In this document: positions 52,313 to 60,876 of the stretch, in pieces | How the letters are laid out: each line of letters starts with the position of its first letter | Numbering within the stretch: the first letter of the stretch is position 1 | Assembly (NCBI RefSeq): GCF_004022705.2 | Contig: NZ_RZOY02000012.1 | Span: forward strand, 59,109-123,108 | Direction of reading: 5' to 3' | Origin: Mesorhizobium sp. M2D.F.Ca.ET.226.01.1.1 | GTDB taxonomy: Bacteria > Pseudomonadota > Alphaproteobacteria > Rhizobiales > Rhizobiaceae | DNA: 64,000 bases | Position numbers and translations under genes: made by a program | Notes under the pieces: model-generated | What the model was told of the DNA's origin: nothing | Databases searched by the model: none | Seen by the model: the letters and a program-made list of their open reading frames with translations, nothing else

Positions 52313-53353
52313 CTATCTCTGTCGCGGCACGTCATATGTTTCGAGCTTCACGCCGCGAAACACCCCGATTGTAGCGCGGGCCGGCGGTTCCGGCTGCACA
52401 TATTTTACGACTTCCTTTACAACTTCCTGCACTTGTGGTGCGGGTGCCACAGCGGGAGCAGGCTTCACCTTGCTCAACTGGTCGATCTGGCTGCCAACTC
52501 GCTCCACCGCCTGCGCCAGGCCATCGATCTTTTCGTTGGCGCGCTTCCGTTCGTCCGCGGCTGCGGCATCGGCTGCCTTCTGCCGATCTAGTTCGGCCTG
52601 CCGCTTGGCGACATCCTCCGGCGTGTCGCCGGTCAGGTCCGAAAGCGTAACGCGTTCTGTCGACTCGCCGTTACCGGCCGCAGCCTGGCGAAGCGCCAGC
52701 GACAACTGCCCTGCACCCGCGGCAAGCGTCAGCTTCTGCGCATCCTTGGTGTTGACCTCGACTGTCACAGCCTTGACGACGGTCGGGCTGTCCTTGCTCT
52801 CGTCGGCGACCTGGTCGACGGCGAGAACCTTGACGCTCTGCAGCAGCACATCGACAAAGCTCTTGGGCGCGTTGCCGCTGTCCTGGGTCGTGCGGGTCAG
52901 CAGGATGTCAACCCGGTCACCAGGGAAAACGAAACCGGCGACGCCCAGCACGTCATTCACTCTGATGGAAACGGCCTTCATGCCTTCGCCAAGCACCGCC
53001 GAAAGCGTTGCGCGTTGGCCCGGGCCCGTGATCTTGCCGGCAAGCACGGGCTCATTGACGCCGATCGTCTGCAAGGCTTGCTTGCTGCCTTGGCCAGCCA
53101 GCAGATCCTTGACAGTCTTGAAAGCGCCGGCCGGAACAGCGCCTGCGGGCCAGGCGATTTCTTGTAGCTTGTCGGCTGTCAGCGTGTCGCCGAACTTCAG
53201 CGCCACCGCCGCCACCACCACCGTATCGCGTTTGACATTGTCTGTTTGGGCCATCGCGCTCCGCTGGTTGGCGAGCCAGATGTTGGCGAGCACAACCGCG
53301 AGAACGCCAAATACACAGGCGAGGACGATCATGATGAGAGTGTTTGCGCGCAT
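52313..53353 (-). CDS. cpaB: Flp pilus assembly protein CpaB
   Basis: A 346-residue periplasmic/inner-membrane protein. TM helix IMIVLACVFGVLAVVLANIW is at the N-terminus. A SAF domain (VVVAAVALKFGDTLTADKLQ, then GEGMKAVSIRVNDVLGVAGF and PGDRVDILLTRT) follows, then RcpC/CpaB C-terminal segments. A coiled-coil-rich C-terminus (KQAELDRQKAADAAAADERK) precedes a Pro-rich tail. It lies about 100 bp past the second pilin gene and its hairpin. Confidence 0.9.
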   Translation of the reverse strand: MRANTLIMIVLACVFGVLAVVLANIWLANQRSAMAQTDNVKRDTVVVAAVALKFGDTLTADKLQEIAWPAGAVPAGAFKTVKDLLAGQGSKQALQTIGVNEPVLAGKITGPGQRATLSAVLGEGMKAVSIRVNDVLGVAGFVFPGDRVDILLTRTTQDSGNAPKSFVDVLLQSVKVLAVDQVADESKDSPTVVKAVTVEVNTKDAQKLTLAAGAGQLSLALRQAAAGNGESTERVTLSDLTGDTPEDVAKRQAELDRQKAADAAAADERKRANEKIDGLAQAVERVGSQIDQLSKVKPAPAVAPAPQVQEVVKEVVKYVQPEPPARATIGVFRGVKLETYDVPRQR

Positions 53354-53419
53354 AGCCCCAAGAACCCCAAAATATTTCTGTCAATTTTTGATCGCGTCAG
53401 CCCACCGCGAGAACGAGAT

Positions 53420-53447
53420 CGGGCCCAGATCCGAGAATCCGGGCCCG
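53420..53447. terminator. GC-rich hairpin after pilin 2
   Basis: CGGGCCC at 53420-53426 pairs with GGGCCCG at 53441-53447. It lies just past the stop of the second pilin gene and upstream of cpaB. Similar sequence follows pilin 1, so it is probably a partial terminator or RNA-stabilising hairpin raising pilin mRNA. Confidence 0.6.
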
Positions 53448-53455
53448 ACGTATTG

Positions 53456-53674
53456 TTACGTTCCAGTTCCAGCAGCCGCGTTGCAAGTGCCGATGCCGGA
53501 GTTATTCATAACGCCACATAGGCCCGTAAAGCGTCCGCTCACCCAGAGACCGATTGCGACGATCGCGAGGATCGCCGCGCCGGCGATGATGCCGACCAGT
53601 ATCGAATACTCCACCATAGCAGCGCCGTTTTCGTCATCACGGAACTGCTTGGCTACACCGAAAAGCTTTCCCAT
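53456..53674 (-). CDS. Flp/Fap-type pilin (second copy)
   Basis: A 72-residue Flp pilin. The prepilin motif is DENGAAMVEYSILVGIIAGA, with Gly at the cleavage position and E+5; the C-terminus has two Cys (GLCGVMNN, GTCNAAAGTGT). It is nearly identical in its core to the 78-residue pilin 80 bp upstream. The start ATG 53674 follows AAAGGAG. The CpaA peptidase encoded at 58416 would process it. Confidence 0.9.
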   Translation of the reverse strand: MGKLFGVAKQFRDDENGAAMVEYSILVGIIAGAAILAIVAIGLWVSGRFTGLCGVMNNSGIGTCNAAAGTGT

Positions 53675-53712
53675 TTGGTTCTCCTTTTGGCAGGGCTGAA
53701 AAACCCAACCAA

Positions 53713-53746
53713 GATCGGGCCCGGACCCGCTGATCCGGGCCTGATC
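53713..53746. terminator. GC-rich hairpin after pilin 1
   Basis: GATCGGGCCCGGA at 53713-53725 pairs with TCCGGGCCTGATC at 53734-53746 with one mismatch. Located between the two pilin genes, it likely reduces read-through or stabilises the upstream pilin message. Its arms share GGGCCCGGA with the hairpin after pilin 2. Confidence 0.6.
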
Positions 53747-53754
53747 TATCAGCC

Positions 53755-53991
53755 TCAGGTGCCAGTACCGGCAGCTGCGTTGCATGTGCCGTTGCCGCCG
53801 CCGGCAACTACGCCGCGGCCATTAAGGATGCCGCACAGGCCCGTAAAGCGGCCGCTGACCCAGAGGCCGATCGCAACGATCGCCAGGATCGCAGCGCCCG
53901 CGATGATGCCAACCAGGATGGAATATTCGACCATGGCAGCGCCGTTTTCATCGTCGCGGAACTGCCGGGTCATCGTCATGAGCTTCTTCAT
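53755..53991 (-). CDS. Flp/Fap-type pilin (first copy)
   Basis: A 78-residue pilin. The prepilin motif is RDDENGAAMVEYSILVGIIA with processing expected after the Gly of ENG. It carries two Cys in the C-terminal part (GLCGILNG, GTCNAAAGTGT). It is the first gene after the intergenic region that contains the CtrA-type box. Pilin 2 is a duplicate with a changed middle. Confidence 0.9.
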   Translation of the reverse strand: MKKLMTMTRQFRDDENGAAMVEYSILVGIIAGAAILAIVAIGLWVSGRFTGLCGILNGRGVVAGGGNGTCNAAAGTGT

Positions 53992-54489
53992 GCCAATTTC
54001 TCCCTTTGGAGGTTTGAACCCGACGAGACGAGCCTAAGGATGAACCCCATACCCAAGCATCCCCCGTCGATTTCAATCCTAGGTCGCGTGAAAAAGCAGA
54101 GTCAAACGGATTAACAGTTGCTTAACCTTTCAATACCTGAAGATCGAGGATTCAATTTTTGACAACAGCTTGATTCGCCTCACTTTTCAAGCCATCTTAA
54201 CCATTCATTCACAATTCGGCCACCGAGGCGTCTCAGGTATGGCGGCATTAGGAAACCAACATATATGTTTATATCTAAGGATTTAGAAGGCATATTAGCT
54301 CATACTGCGACATAAGTCCTAAGACTTTGGTCTGAGCTTTTGTATCGTGCTGAAATAAAACGATTTCCCGATAGATCGATTTTTTAACTATGTTGCAAGT
54401 AATACACGATTGCAGCCGCCTCGCTGCTTGTGCCCCTCGTGGTTAACGCTTAGTTTCGATCATGGGATTGGCAAGGGGGCTAGAGCGGC
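53992..54489. other. 498-bp divergent control region of the Tad locus
   Basis: No gene is found. The region is conspicuously AT-rich compared with its flanks and separates the pilin operon (minus) from the cpaF operon (plus). It contains a full CtrA-type box (54111-54126), a TTAACC half site at about 54197, and another TTAAC half at about 54433. Promoters for both directions should lie here; I could not pick -35/-10 pairs with confidence. Confidence 0.8.
54111..54126 (+). promoter_or_regulatory. CtrA-type binding site
   Basis: TTAA-CAGTTGC-TTAAC fits the consensus TTAA-N7-TTAAC of the cell-cycle regulator CtrA. It is 120 bp upstream of the first pilin start, in the divergent Tad control region. 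In Caulobacter and relatives CtrA controls pilin transcription, so the site makes biological sense. Confidence 0.65.
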
Positions 54490-55875
54490 ATGTTGGGTCG
54501 CTTCATCAAAGGACCGAGTGAGCAGCGGGTACCCCAGACGGTGCCTGGGGTTCCGACTCCAAATGGCGCTTTGCCTTCTGCGGCAGTGGAAACAGAAGCG
54601 CAAAGCGACGATTTCCTTTCGCTCAAGGTCGATCTCCACCGCCACCTTATCGACCGCTTCAATCTGACCGCGCTCGAAAATGCTTCAAAGGACGAGATCC
54701 TCAACGAGATCCGCCCGATCGTGCGCGAGTTCGTGCGCGGTAGAAATGTACCGTTGAATTCGCGTGAGCTCGATCAACTCACCAGCGATACCGCTGACGA
54801 AATGCTGGGACTTGGACCGATCGAGCCGTTGCTCAAGGACGATTCGATCGCCGACATCCTGATCAACACACACAATCATGTCTTCATAGAGCGCCGTGGC
54901 GTGCTTGAGGAAACCTCGATCCGCTTTCGCGACGAGGCGCACCTGCTCCGCGTCGTCAACAAGATCGTCTCCAACATCGGCCGGCGGGTCGACGAATCTT
55001 CGCCGATGGTCGATGCCCGCCTGGATGACGGCTCGCGCGTCAACATCGCCGTGCGGCCGATCTCTGTCGACGGCCCACTTGTGTCGATCCGTAAATTCTC
55101 CAGGAACCCTTATTCACTGGAACGCCTCATGGCGTTCGGTTCGATCCGCCAGCCCATGATCGACTTGCTGCGCATCGCTGTGCAGTCGCGCAAGTCGATC
55201 CTGGTTTCGGGCGGCACCGGCAGCGGCAAGACGACTTTGCTCAACGCGCTGTCAAGCTACATTCCGGCCAGGGAGCGTTTGATTACGATTGAGGACGCCG
55301 CCGAGCTTCAACTGCAGCAGCCACATGTCGGCCGGTTGGAGACCCGCCCGCCCAATGTTGAAGGCAAGGGCGAAGTTCGCCAACGCGAGCTGGTCAAGAA
55401 CGCACTGCGCATGCGCCCCGACCGCATCATCGTGGGCGAGGTGCGCGGCGAGGAAGCCTTCGACATGCTGCAGGCTATGAACACCGGTCACGAAGGATCG
55501 ATGACCACCATTCACGCCAACACGCCGCGTGACGCGCTCTCGCGACTGGAACAGATGGTCGGCATGGCCGGCATGCCGATGACCCATGAGTCCATCCGGG
55601 CCCAGATCGCCTCGGCCATCGACATCATCGTGCAGACACAGCGCCTCTCCGACGGCGGCCGACGCGTTATTTCGATATCCGAATTGACCGGCATGGAGGG
55701 CAATGTCGTTCAGTTGCAGGAACTCTATAGCTTTGTACGCCGCGATGTGGGGGCGGATGGCCAGATCATCGGCGAGTTTCGCGCCACCGGCATCCGTCCG
55801 CGCTTTGCCCAGGAAGCTGCGACGTTGGGCTTTCACTTCGCCAAGGACGCGTTCAATCCGCAGGTGCCGCTCTGA
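54490..55875 (+). CDS. cpaF: Tad secretion ATPase CpaF/TadA
   Basis: A 461-residue secretion ATPase that powers pilus assembly and probably retraction. An N-terminal helical domain precedes the core. Walker A is LVSGGTGSGKTTLLNALSS. The Asp box region is LITIEDAAELQLQQPHVGRL. Walker B is RIIVGEVRGEEAFDMLQAMN. The His box is TTIHANTPRDALSRLE. The start is ATG 54490, after the 500-bp divergent control region. tadB follows with a one-base overlap. Confidence 0.94.
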   Translation: MLGRFIKGPSEQRVPQTVPGVPTPNGALPSAAVETEAQSDDFLSLKVDLHRHLIDRFNLTALENASKDEILNEIRPIVREFVRGRNVPLNSRELDQLTSDTADEMLGLGPIEPLLKDDSIADILINTHNHVFIERRGVLEETSIRFRDEAHLLRVVNKIVSNIGRRVDESSPMVDARLDDGSRVNIAVRPISVDGPLVSIRKFSRNPYSLERLMAFGSIRQPMIDLLRIAVQSRKSILVSGGTGSGKTTLLNALSSYIPARERLITIEDAAELQLQQPHVGRLETRPPNVEGKGEVRQRELVKNALRMRPDRIIVGEVRGEEAFDMLQAMNTGHEGSMTTIHANTPRDALSRLEQMVGMAGMPMTHESIRAQIASAIDIIVQTQRLSDGGRRVISISELTGMEGNVVQLQELYSFVRRDVGADGQIIGEFRATGIRPRFAQEAATLGFHFAKDAFNPQVPL

Positions 55876-56846
55876 TGTTTACCGGCCAGACCCTGCTCTA
55901 TTTCATCTATGTGCTGGCGGCGGCATCCGTCATTCTCGCGGCTGAAACGTTCTACGTTTCCTATGCGAAGGGCCGCTCGCGGGCCGGCACGATCAACCGG
56001 CGGCTTAAGCGCCTGGCCGAAGAGGGGCCGGCCGAGCAGACCCTGCAGGGGCTGCTGCGCGAACGTGGACTGACTGACTCCGGTGACTACGTCTTTGGCG
56101 CGGTCGGGCTGAACAGGCTTTACACGCAGTCCGGAATCACTGGAAATCCGCTGACCTTCGCTTTGATATTCATCTTGGCCGGGCTCGTTGTCGCGATGCT
56201 TTTCAAGCTGTTGCTGGGATTTTCCGCAATTGCGGCATTGGTGGCCTTTCTCATTGTAGGTTTCATCCTGCCGCTGCTGCTCCTTCGTCGAGCCCGCAAC
56301 AAGCGGATCATGAAATTCGCCAGGCAGTTGCCCAATGCGCTCGACATGATCGTCCGCTCGCTGCGCGCGGGCCATCCGGTTTCGGTGGCGGTCGGCTTGG
56401 TGGCGCGAGAAATGCCTGATCCGCTCGGTACTGAGTTTGGTATCGTTTCCGACGAGATCACCTTCGGCCTCAGCATCGAGCAGGCCGTACGAAAGCTGTC
56501 GGAGCGGGTGGGCTTCGAGGGCTTGCACCTTCTTTCGGTGTCGCTTTCCATTCAGTCCAAGACCGGCGGTAATCTCACTGAGATACTGGCGAACCTGTCA
56601 GGCGTGCTGCGCGAGCGGCAAAAGCTCAGAATGAAGATCAAGGCGCTCTCCGCCGAGGGCCGCTTCTCGGCATGGGTAATCTCACTCTTCCCGATCGTCA
56701 TGTTCGCGATCCTTTGGATCATTGCGCCGACCTACTACGGGGCGGTCTGGGGGAATCCGCTCATCTTTCCGGTTTTCACGATCTTCGGCGTTTGGGCGCT
56801 GCTTGGCGACTTCATTATGTATCGCATGATCAACTTCGACTTCTGA
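55875..56846 (+). CDS. tadB: Tad inner-membrane platform protein TadB
   Basis: A 323-residue membrane platform protein of the GspF family. It has a first TM (TLLYFIYVLAAASVILAAET), a second cluster around FALIFILAGLVVAMLFKLLL and AALVAFLIVGFILPLLL, the T2SSF domain (FARQLPNALDMIVRSLRAGH), and a final TM pair (SLFPIVMFAILWIIAPTYYG). The first base is shared with the cpaF stop region. tadC follows directly. Confidence 0.9.
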   Translation: MFTGQTLLYFIYVLAAASVILAAETFYVSYAKGRSRAGTINRRLKRLAEEGPAEQTLQGLLRERGLTDSGDYVFGAVGLNRLYTQSGITGNPLTFALIFILAGLVVAMLFKLLLGFSAIAALVAFLIVGFILPLLLLRRARNKRIMKFARQLPNALDMIVRSLRAGHPVSVAVGLVAREMPDPLGTEFGIVSDEITFGLSIEQAVRKLSERVGFEGLHLLSVSLSIQSKTGGNLTEILANLSGVLRERQKLRMKIKALSAEGRFSAWVISLFPIVMFAILWIIAPTYYGAVWGNPLIFPVFTIFGVWALLGDFIMYRMINFDF

Positions 56847-57815
56847 GTGGAGCGGAACATAACTTTCCTTTCGAACATATTGAGTTCCGGGCTTCTCGTC
56901 TCGCTTTCGGTTTTCGGCGCGGCGGTGGCGCTGTTCCTTTTCGGCGCGCTCACCTTTCTGCCCGCCTTTCAAACCCGAAAGCTGGTCACCGAAAGCCTTT
57001 TGTCGGAACGGGGGCTCAATCGGCGTTCGCTAGACGCACAGCAGCAGCTGATCAAAATTTCGGCACAGAGGCCTGTTGATGCTTACTTCCGCACGCTTGA
57101 GAAGGAACGTGGCGAGCCTAACGCCCTTGAGGCAAAACTGTTTCGCGCGGGTTTCTATCAGGCGAGTGCGCCGCTTTTCTACACTCTGTCCCGCATAGGT
57201 GCTGTCGCCATTGGCTTTCTGGCGGTGTACACTGGCCTGACTGCCGTGTTGCCCCCCCAAATTCCTGGCGTCATTGCATTTGCCGGTGCCGCCTTGTTCG
57301 GGTTGGCTTGCCTCGTAATTCCGAGCATAGCGCTCGACCGTTTCGAGAATGCGCAGAAGCAGACCTACCGCCGCGGCTTCCCCGACTTCATGGACATGAT
57401 GATCACCTGCGCCGATGCCGGCATGAGCCTGGAGGCGGCGGTCGAGCGCGTGAGCCAGGAAATGGCGGGAACCCACAAATGGCTTGGCATCCAGCTTGCG
57501 ATCATGAATTTGCAGCTGCGTGCCGGCAAGCCGCTGCGAGAGGCGCTCCGCGAGCTTGCTGATCGAATCGGTCTCGAGGAAGCGCGTTCGCTTGCCGTGC
57601 TATTTCGGCAGTCAGAAGAACTTGGCACCAGCCTGACAGAGGCCCTTCGCGTGTACAGCGACGAAATGCGCACGCAGCGAATCCTCTACGCGGAGGAGAA
57701 AGCCAATGCGCTGCCGGTCAAGATGATGATCCCGCTCGGCATCTGCATCTTTCCGGTCGTGCTGATGATCGTTCTTTTGCCGGTGATCATTCGCATGAGA
57801 GGCATTTTCTTCTAG
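56847..57815 (+). CDS. tadC: Tad inner-membrane platform protein TadC
   Basis: A 322-residue GspF-family platform protein. The N-terminal TM is VSLSVFGAAVALFLFGALTF. The middle TM region is IGAVAIGFLAVYTGLTAVLP. The conserved core is FPDFMDMMITCADAGMSLEA, then EAALERVSQE-like residues, and the C-terminal TM is MIPLGICIFPVVLMIVLLPV. GTG 56847 immediately follows the tadB stop. TadB and TadC form the membrane base of the pilus motor. Confidence 0.88.
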   Translation: MERNITFLSNILSSGLLVSLSVFGAAVALFLFGALTFLPAFQTRKLVTESLLSERGLNRRSLDAQQQLIKISAQRPVDAYFRTLEKERGEPNALEAKLFRAGFYQASAPLFYTLSRIGAVAIGFLAVYTGLTAVLPPQIPGVIAFAGAALFGLACLVIPSIALDRFENAQKQTYRRGFPDFMDMMITCADAGMSLEAAVERVSQEMAGTHKWLGIQLAIMNLQLRAGKPLREALRELADRIGLEEARSLAVLFRQSEELGTSLTEALRVYSDEMRTQRILYAEEKANALPVKMMIPLGICIFPVVLMIVLLPVIIRMRGIFF

Positions 57816-57867
57816 CCGGTCGTATGATTACCCTCTAAAACTGAGTCGGGGACTCGTGGGACACACT

Positions 57868-58419
57868 ATGATACGGCCAAAGCGCCTCGCATTCGCGACC
57901 AGCCTGCTGCTCATCTTCCTTGCGGGCTGCCAGACAAAAGAGCTCGCCGACGGCGTGGTTCGCACCAACGAACCGGCCACGGGCGACTACACCGCCTTCG
58001 GCGATGCCTTCAAAGGGCTGAAGACCGTCAGCGACGTCGACTACTATGCCTCCGACCAGGCGGTCACCGAGGCCAAGACCCAGTTCCGCTCCGGGAATTA
58101 CGGCAACGCCGGCGCCCTGTTCTACAAGGCCACGCGCCTGGCTCCGAATGACGGCGTCGCCTGGCTGGGCCTTGCCGCCTCTTGCGACCGTATTCGCCGT
58201 TTCGATCTGGCTGACATGGCTTACGCCAGGGCCTATCGCCTACTCGGCGCCACGCCGGAATATTACAACAATGTCGGCTATTCCTATCTGCTGCGTGGCA
58301 AGCTGCAGGATGCCCGCAGCAACTTCCTCAAGGCCTATGAGCTGGCGCCGAACGATCCCACCGTGGCCAACAATCTGAAGCTGCTCTCGTCCAGCGTGAG
58401 GAACATAGAGCGGTCATGA
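57868..58419 (+). CDS. tadD: Tad lipoprotein with TPR repeats, TadD
   Basis: A 183-residue lipoprotein. The signal/lipobox is ATSLLLIFLAGCQTKELADG. TPR-like repeats follow (AKTQFRSGNYGNAGALFYKA, GVAWLGLAASCDRIRRFDLA, YYNNVGYSYLLRGKLQDARS). TadD is needed for secretin assembly or stability in related systems. I prefer ATG 57868; the frame is open 4 codons earlier with GTG 57856. Its stop overlaps the cpaA start by ATGA. Confidence 0.88.
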   Translation: MIRPKRLAFATSLLLIFLAGCQTKELADGVVRTNEPATGDYTAFGDAFKGLKTVSDVDYYASDQAVTEAKTQFRSGNYGNAGALFYKATRLAPNDGVAWLGLAASCDRIRRFDLADMAYARAYRLLGATPEYYNNVGYSYLLRGKLQDARSNFLKAYELAPNDPTVANNLKLLSSSVRNIERS

Positions 58420-58961
58420 GTCTTTTGCTCATCGCTGCGCTCGTCTTCAAGGGGCTGGCTATCCTGTTGCTCGGGCGTGTCGCGTGGCTCGATTTTTCTA
58501 CGCAGCGCATCTCGAACCGTGATGTACTGTTGTTGCTCTGCCTCGGTCTCGGAACACTGCAGTTCCATTCGTTGCAGACCGGCTCGTGGCTGGAGATGGG
58601 CATCAGCGCGATTGGAGGCGTGATCCTCTTCGCTGCACTCTTTCCGTTCTGGCTTTTGCGCAAGGTTGGCGCCGGCGACGTCAAGCTGATGAGCGTTATG
58701 CCATTTCTCATCGGCGGAACCGACCTGGTCGTATTTTCTGTGCTGCTGTTGGCCTTCGCTATCGCCACCGCGGCCGTGGTCAAGAATCCTTTTCTTCTAC
58801 CCGCAGGCATGTTCCGCCACTACGTGCAGCATCTGGACCGTAAAGGCGTGGTGCCGTTCGGCGTACCGATTTCGGCAGCCGCCATCTGTGCGATAGCTTT
58901 GCAGATGTATTACGCACTGAGGGTAGCGACCAGCTCCGGCATACTGCAGCAGCTCAACTGA
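58416..58961 (+). CDS. cpaA: Prepilin peptidase CpaA/TadV
   Basis: A 181-residue aspartic prepilin peptidase of the A24 family. The N-terminal VAWLDFSTQRISN holds the first catalytic Asp (in WLDF), and GAGDVKLMSVM holds the second (GxGD). Four to six transmembrane segments are visible. It would cleave the Flp pilins and possibly the TadE proteins. It is the last gene of the cpaF operon; a 10-bp gap separates it from the convergent lipoprotein gene. Confidence 0.9.
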   Translation: MSLLLIAALVFKGLAILLLGRVAWLDFSTQRISNRDVLLLLCLGLGTLQFHSLQTGSWLEMGISAIGGVILFAALFPFWLLRKVGAGDVKLMSVMPFLIGGTDLVVFSVLLLAFAIATAAVVKNPFLLPAGMFRHYVQHLDRKGVVPFGVPISAAAICAIALQMYYALRVATSSGILQQLN

Positions 58962-58971
58962 GCTTCCCCCC

Positions 58972-60381
58972 TCAAAACCCCGACGTCGACTTCTCCACCA
59001 GCTTCAATTGGCCCTTTTCCACCTTGAAGAACGGCATCGATCTCTGGCTCGAGCCGTCGGCGCGGAAGCGGAACAGGCCGGTCGAGCCGCGGAAGCCGCT
59101 CGTATTCTCCAGCACCTGCTTGCTGAAGCCGCCGGGGCCGGCGGAGCTCGCGATGCCCGCGCTCAGCGCCACCATGTCGTAGGCATAGGCCACGTTCATA
59201 TCCGGCTGGTAGTTGTAGGTTGCCTTGAAGCGGTCCGCGATCGGTCCGGTGTCGCTCTGGTCGAGCGTCGCGATATAGGCGCCTTCGTAGAGCGGATCCA
59301 TCGGGCGCTCCAGCCAGCGGTCGGTGCCGATCAGCGTCACGGCCTTGCCCGGAATGCCTTTCGCCTTCAGCGCCGCAAGCACCGCGGCCGGGCTGCCGTC
59401 GCCGCTGGCGACGACCACGGCGTTGGGCGCGTCGACCAGCGAGCCCATGTCGGACACCGCCTTCGCGCCGTCCGCCACCGAATAGGGCAAGGTCACCGCA
59501 AGTGTCGCGCCGTAGATGCTGAGCGCGTTGGCAACCCTGGATTCGATTGCGCTGCTGTCGGTACCCGCCGGCGCCATCAGCACGAATTTCTTGGCGCCCT
59601 TGCTGGCGATTGCCGCCGCGCCCGCCGCGGCACTGTCGGCTTCGCTGAGCCGCACGGAATAGACGCCGGGGCCGCCGGCGAAATTGTCGGCCAGCGCCAG
59701 CACCGGCGGTCGCTTCGAGCCGGAGAGCTTGGCAAGGTGCTGCGTGGCGGCAAGCTCCGACGGTCCGATGATGACCTTCGCTGTCCCCGACGTGATCGCC
59801 TTGACGGCGAGGTCCTTGGCGTAACCGCTGTCGCCGCGCGTGTCCTGGATCGTCAGCGTCAGCAGCTTGTCGCCGAGATCGGCCATCGCGAGCCGCGCGC
59901 CGTCATACATCTTGCGGCCGTTCTCGCCAGTGCTTCCCGGCGCCGAAAGCGGCAGCAGCATAGCCACCTTGGTCGGCCCCGTGCCGAGCGTCAGATTGGC
60001 CTGCGCGGCGGTGACCGAGGTCGGAGCTCCCTGGGTCGGGCTGGCCTGGGTCGCGCTGCCCTGGGGCGCACTGCCCTGGATCGCACTGCTTGCCTGCTGA
60101 GCGGGCGCCGCCGGGCTGGCTTGCGTCGGATTGCTTGCCTGCTGGGCAGGCGCTGCCGGATTGCCGGGCTGTGCGGTGGGTGCCGCAATCGCCGACGGAT
60201 CGAGCACGTCCGACGCTCCGCTCTTGGACTGGCATCCGGAGGCGGCCGCAAGAACGACAAAGGCGAGCGCCAGGGCTCGCCAACGCTCGTGTCGGAAATC
60301 AGCTTGCGACGCCACGCCGGCATGGGCGGCAGCCGGAGTCGCGGAGGCGGCCGCCTCCGCCCAGGCTTTCATGGCCATCAT
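58972..60381 (-). CDS. Periplasmic binding protein-like lipoprotein (PBP activator / LivK type)
   Basis: A 469-residue lipoprotein. The lipobox is VVLAAASGCQSKSG. A low-complexity Ala/Gln/Pro/Ser linker of about 75 residues follows. The mature domain from about 130 is a type I periplasmic binding fold (KVAMLLPLSAPGSTGENGRK, AMADLGDKLLTLTIQDTRGD, VIIGPSELAATQHLA, VAYAYDMVALSAGIASS). This is similar to the penicillin-binding-protein activator LpoA-type or branched-chain amino-acid binding proteins. Convergent with cpaA. Confidence 0.85.
   Translation of the reverse strand: MMAMKAWAEAAASATPAAAHAGVASQADFRHERWRALALAFVVLAAASGCQSKSGASDVLDPSAIAAPTAQPGNPAAPAQQASNPTQASPAAPAQQASSAIQGSAPQGSATQASPTQGAPTSVTAAQANLTLGTGPTKVAMLLPLSAPGSTGENGRKMYDGARLAMADLGDKLLTLTIQDTRGDSGYAKDLAVKAITSGTAKVIIGPSELAATQHLAKLSGSKRPPVLALADNFAGGPGVYSVRLSEADSAAAGAAAIASKGAKKFVLMAPAGTDSSAIESRVANALSIYGATLAVTLPYSVADGAKAVSDMGSLVDAPNAVVVASGDGSPAAVLAALKAKGIPGKAVTLIGTDRWLERPMDPLYEGAYIATLDQSDTGPIADRFKATYNYQPDMNVAYAYDMVALSAGIASSAGPGGFSKQVLENTSGFRGSTGLFRFRADGSSQRSMPFFKVEKGQLKLVEKSTSGF
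60015..60150 (-). repeat. Degenerate repeat coding the lipoprotein linker
   Basis: A low-complexity stretch of short, related units (CTGGGTCGC / CCTGGATCGC / CTGCCCTGGG and the like) within the lipoprotein gene encodes QGS-, TQAS- and AAPAQQ-type units. It explains the linker and may vary in length between strains. It is not a CRISPR array. Confidence 0.5.
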
Positions 60382-60414
60382 TGCAACCGGTCGGCGCAGC
60401 GCTCAGCCGTCAGC

Positions 60415-60783
60415 TCAGTGCATATACTCGACCATACGGTCGTGGAAGCACTCGCATTTGTTGAGCGTATCCTCGTCCTTGTAGTTCGTCTTGAGGTAGC
60501 CATAGGCCATGCCGCAGGCGACCTTGGCTTCCGAAGCCCAGACGAAGGCGGGACGCGACGAGTTGATCCATTCCGGACTGTTGGCGACGGCGACCGACTC
60601 GTCCATCAGCTTCACCACATGGTCCTTGAGCTCGACAATGTTATCGGTCAGCACCAGGTCAGAAGTGCCGACAGTGCGGCAATAGTTTATCGCCGGCTCG
60701 CCGATGATGTCGGCGGCGAAGCCCGTCGACCCGGCGAGCAGCAGCGCCGTGGCCGAAGCCAGCAATCTTGCATAACGCTTCAT
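60415..60783 (-). CDS. Small secreted hypothetical protein
   Basis: A 122-residue protein with a signal peptide (LLASATALLLAGSTGFAADI). The mature part has four Cys (YCRTVGT, ACGMAYG, CECFHDRM) and an acidic helix. No family is recognised. The start is ATG 60783 with GAGAGGGAC upstream, not the upstream open frame. It precedes the lipoprotein gene on the same strand with a 33-bp gap, so the two may be co-transcribed. Confidence 0.7.
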   Translation of the reverse strand: MKRYARLLASATALLLAGSTGFAADIIGEPAINYCRTVGTSDLVLTDNIVELKDHVVKLMDESVAVANSPEWINSSRPAFVWASEAKVACGMAYGYLKTNYKDEDTLNKCECFHDRMVEYMH

Positions 60784-60876
60784 GTAAGTCCCTCTCCAAA
60801 CTGCAAATTCACCGTTCGCTAATGCATAGCATGGAAGCGCGGCCACGCATAAGTGCTGAGCCGCCACACATAGGTG

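Noticed and set aside
60015..60150. Short repeats resembling a CRISPR array
   Set aside because: Units are about 9-12 bases, irregular and in frame with a lipoprotein linker; there are no spacers and no cas genes.
59008..60822. 604-residue plus-strand open frame
   Set aside because: It is the antisense of the lipoprotein and secreted-protein genes. Its composition is Arg/Gly/His-rich without domains, typical of a shadow in GC-rich DNA.
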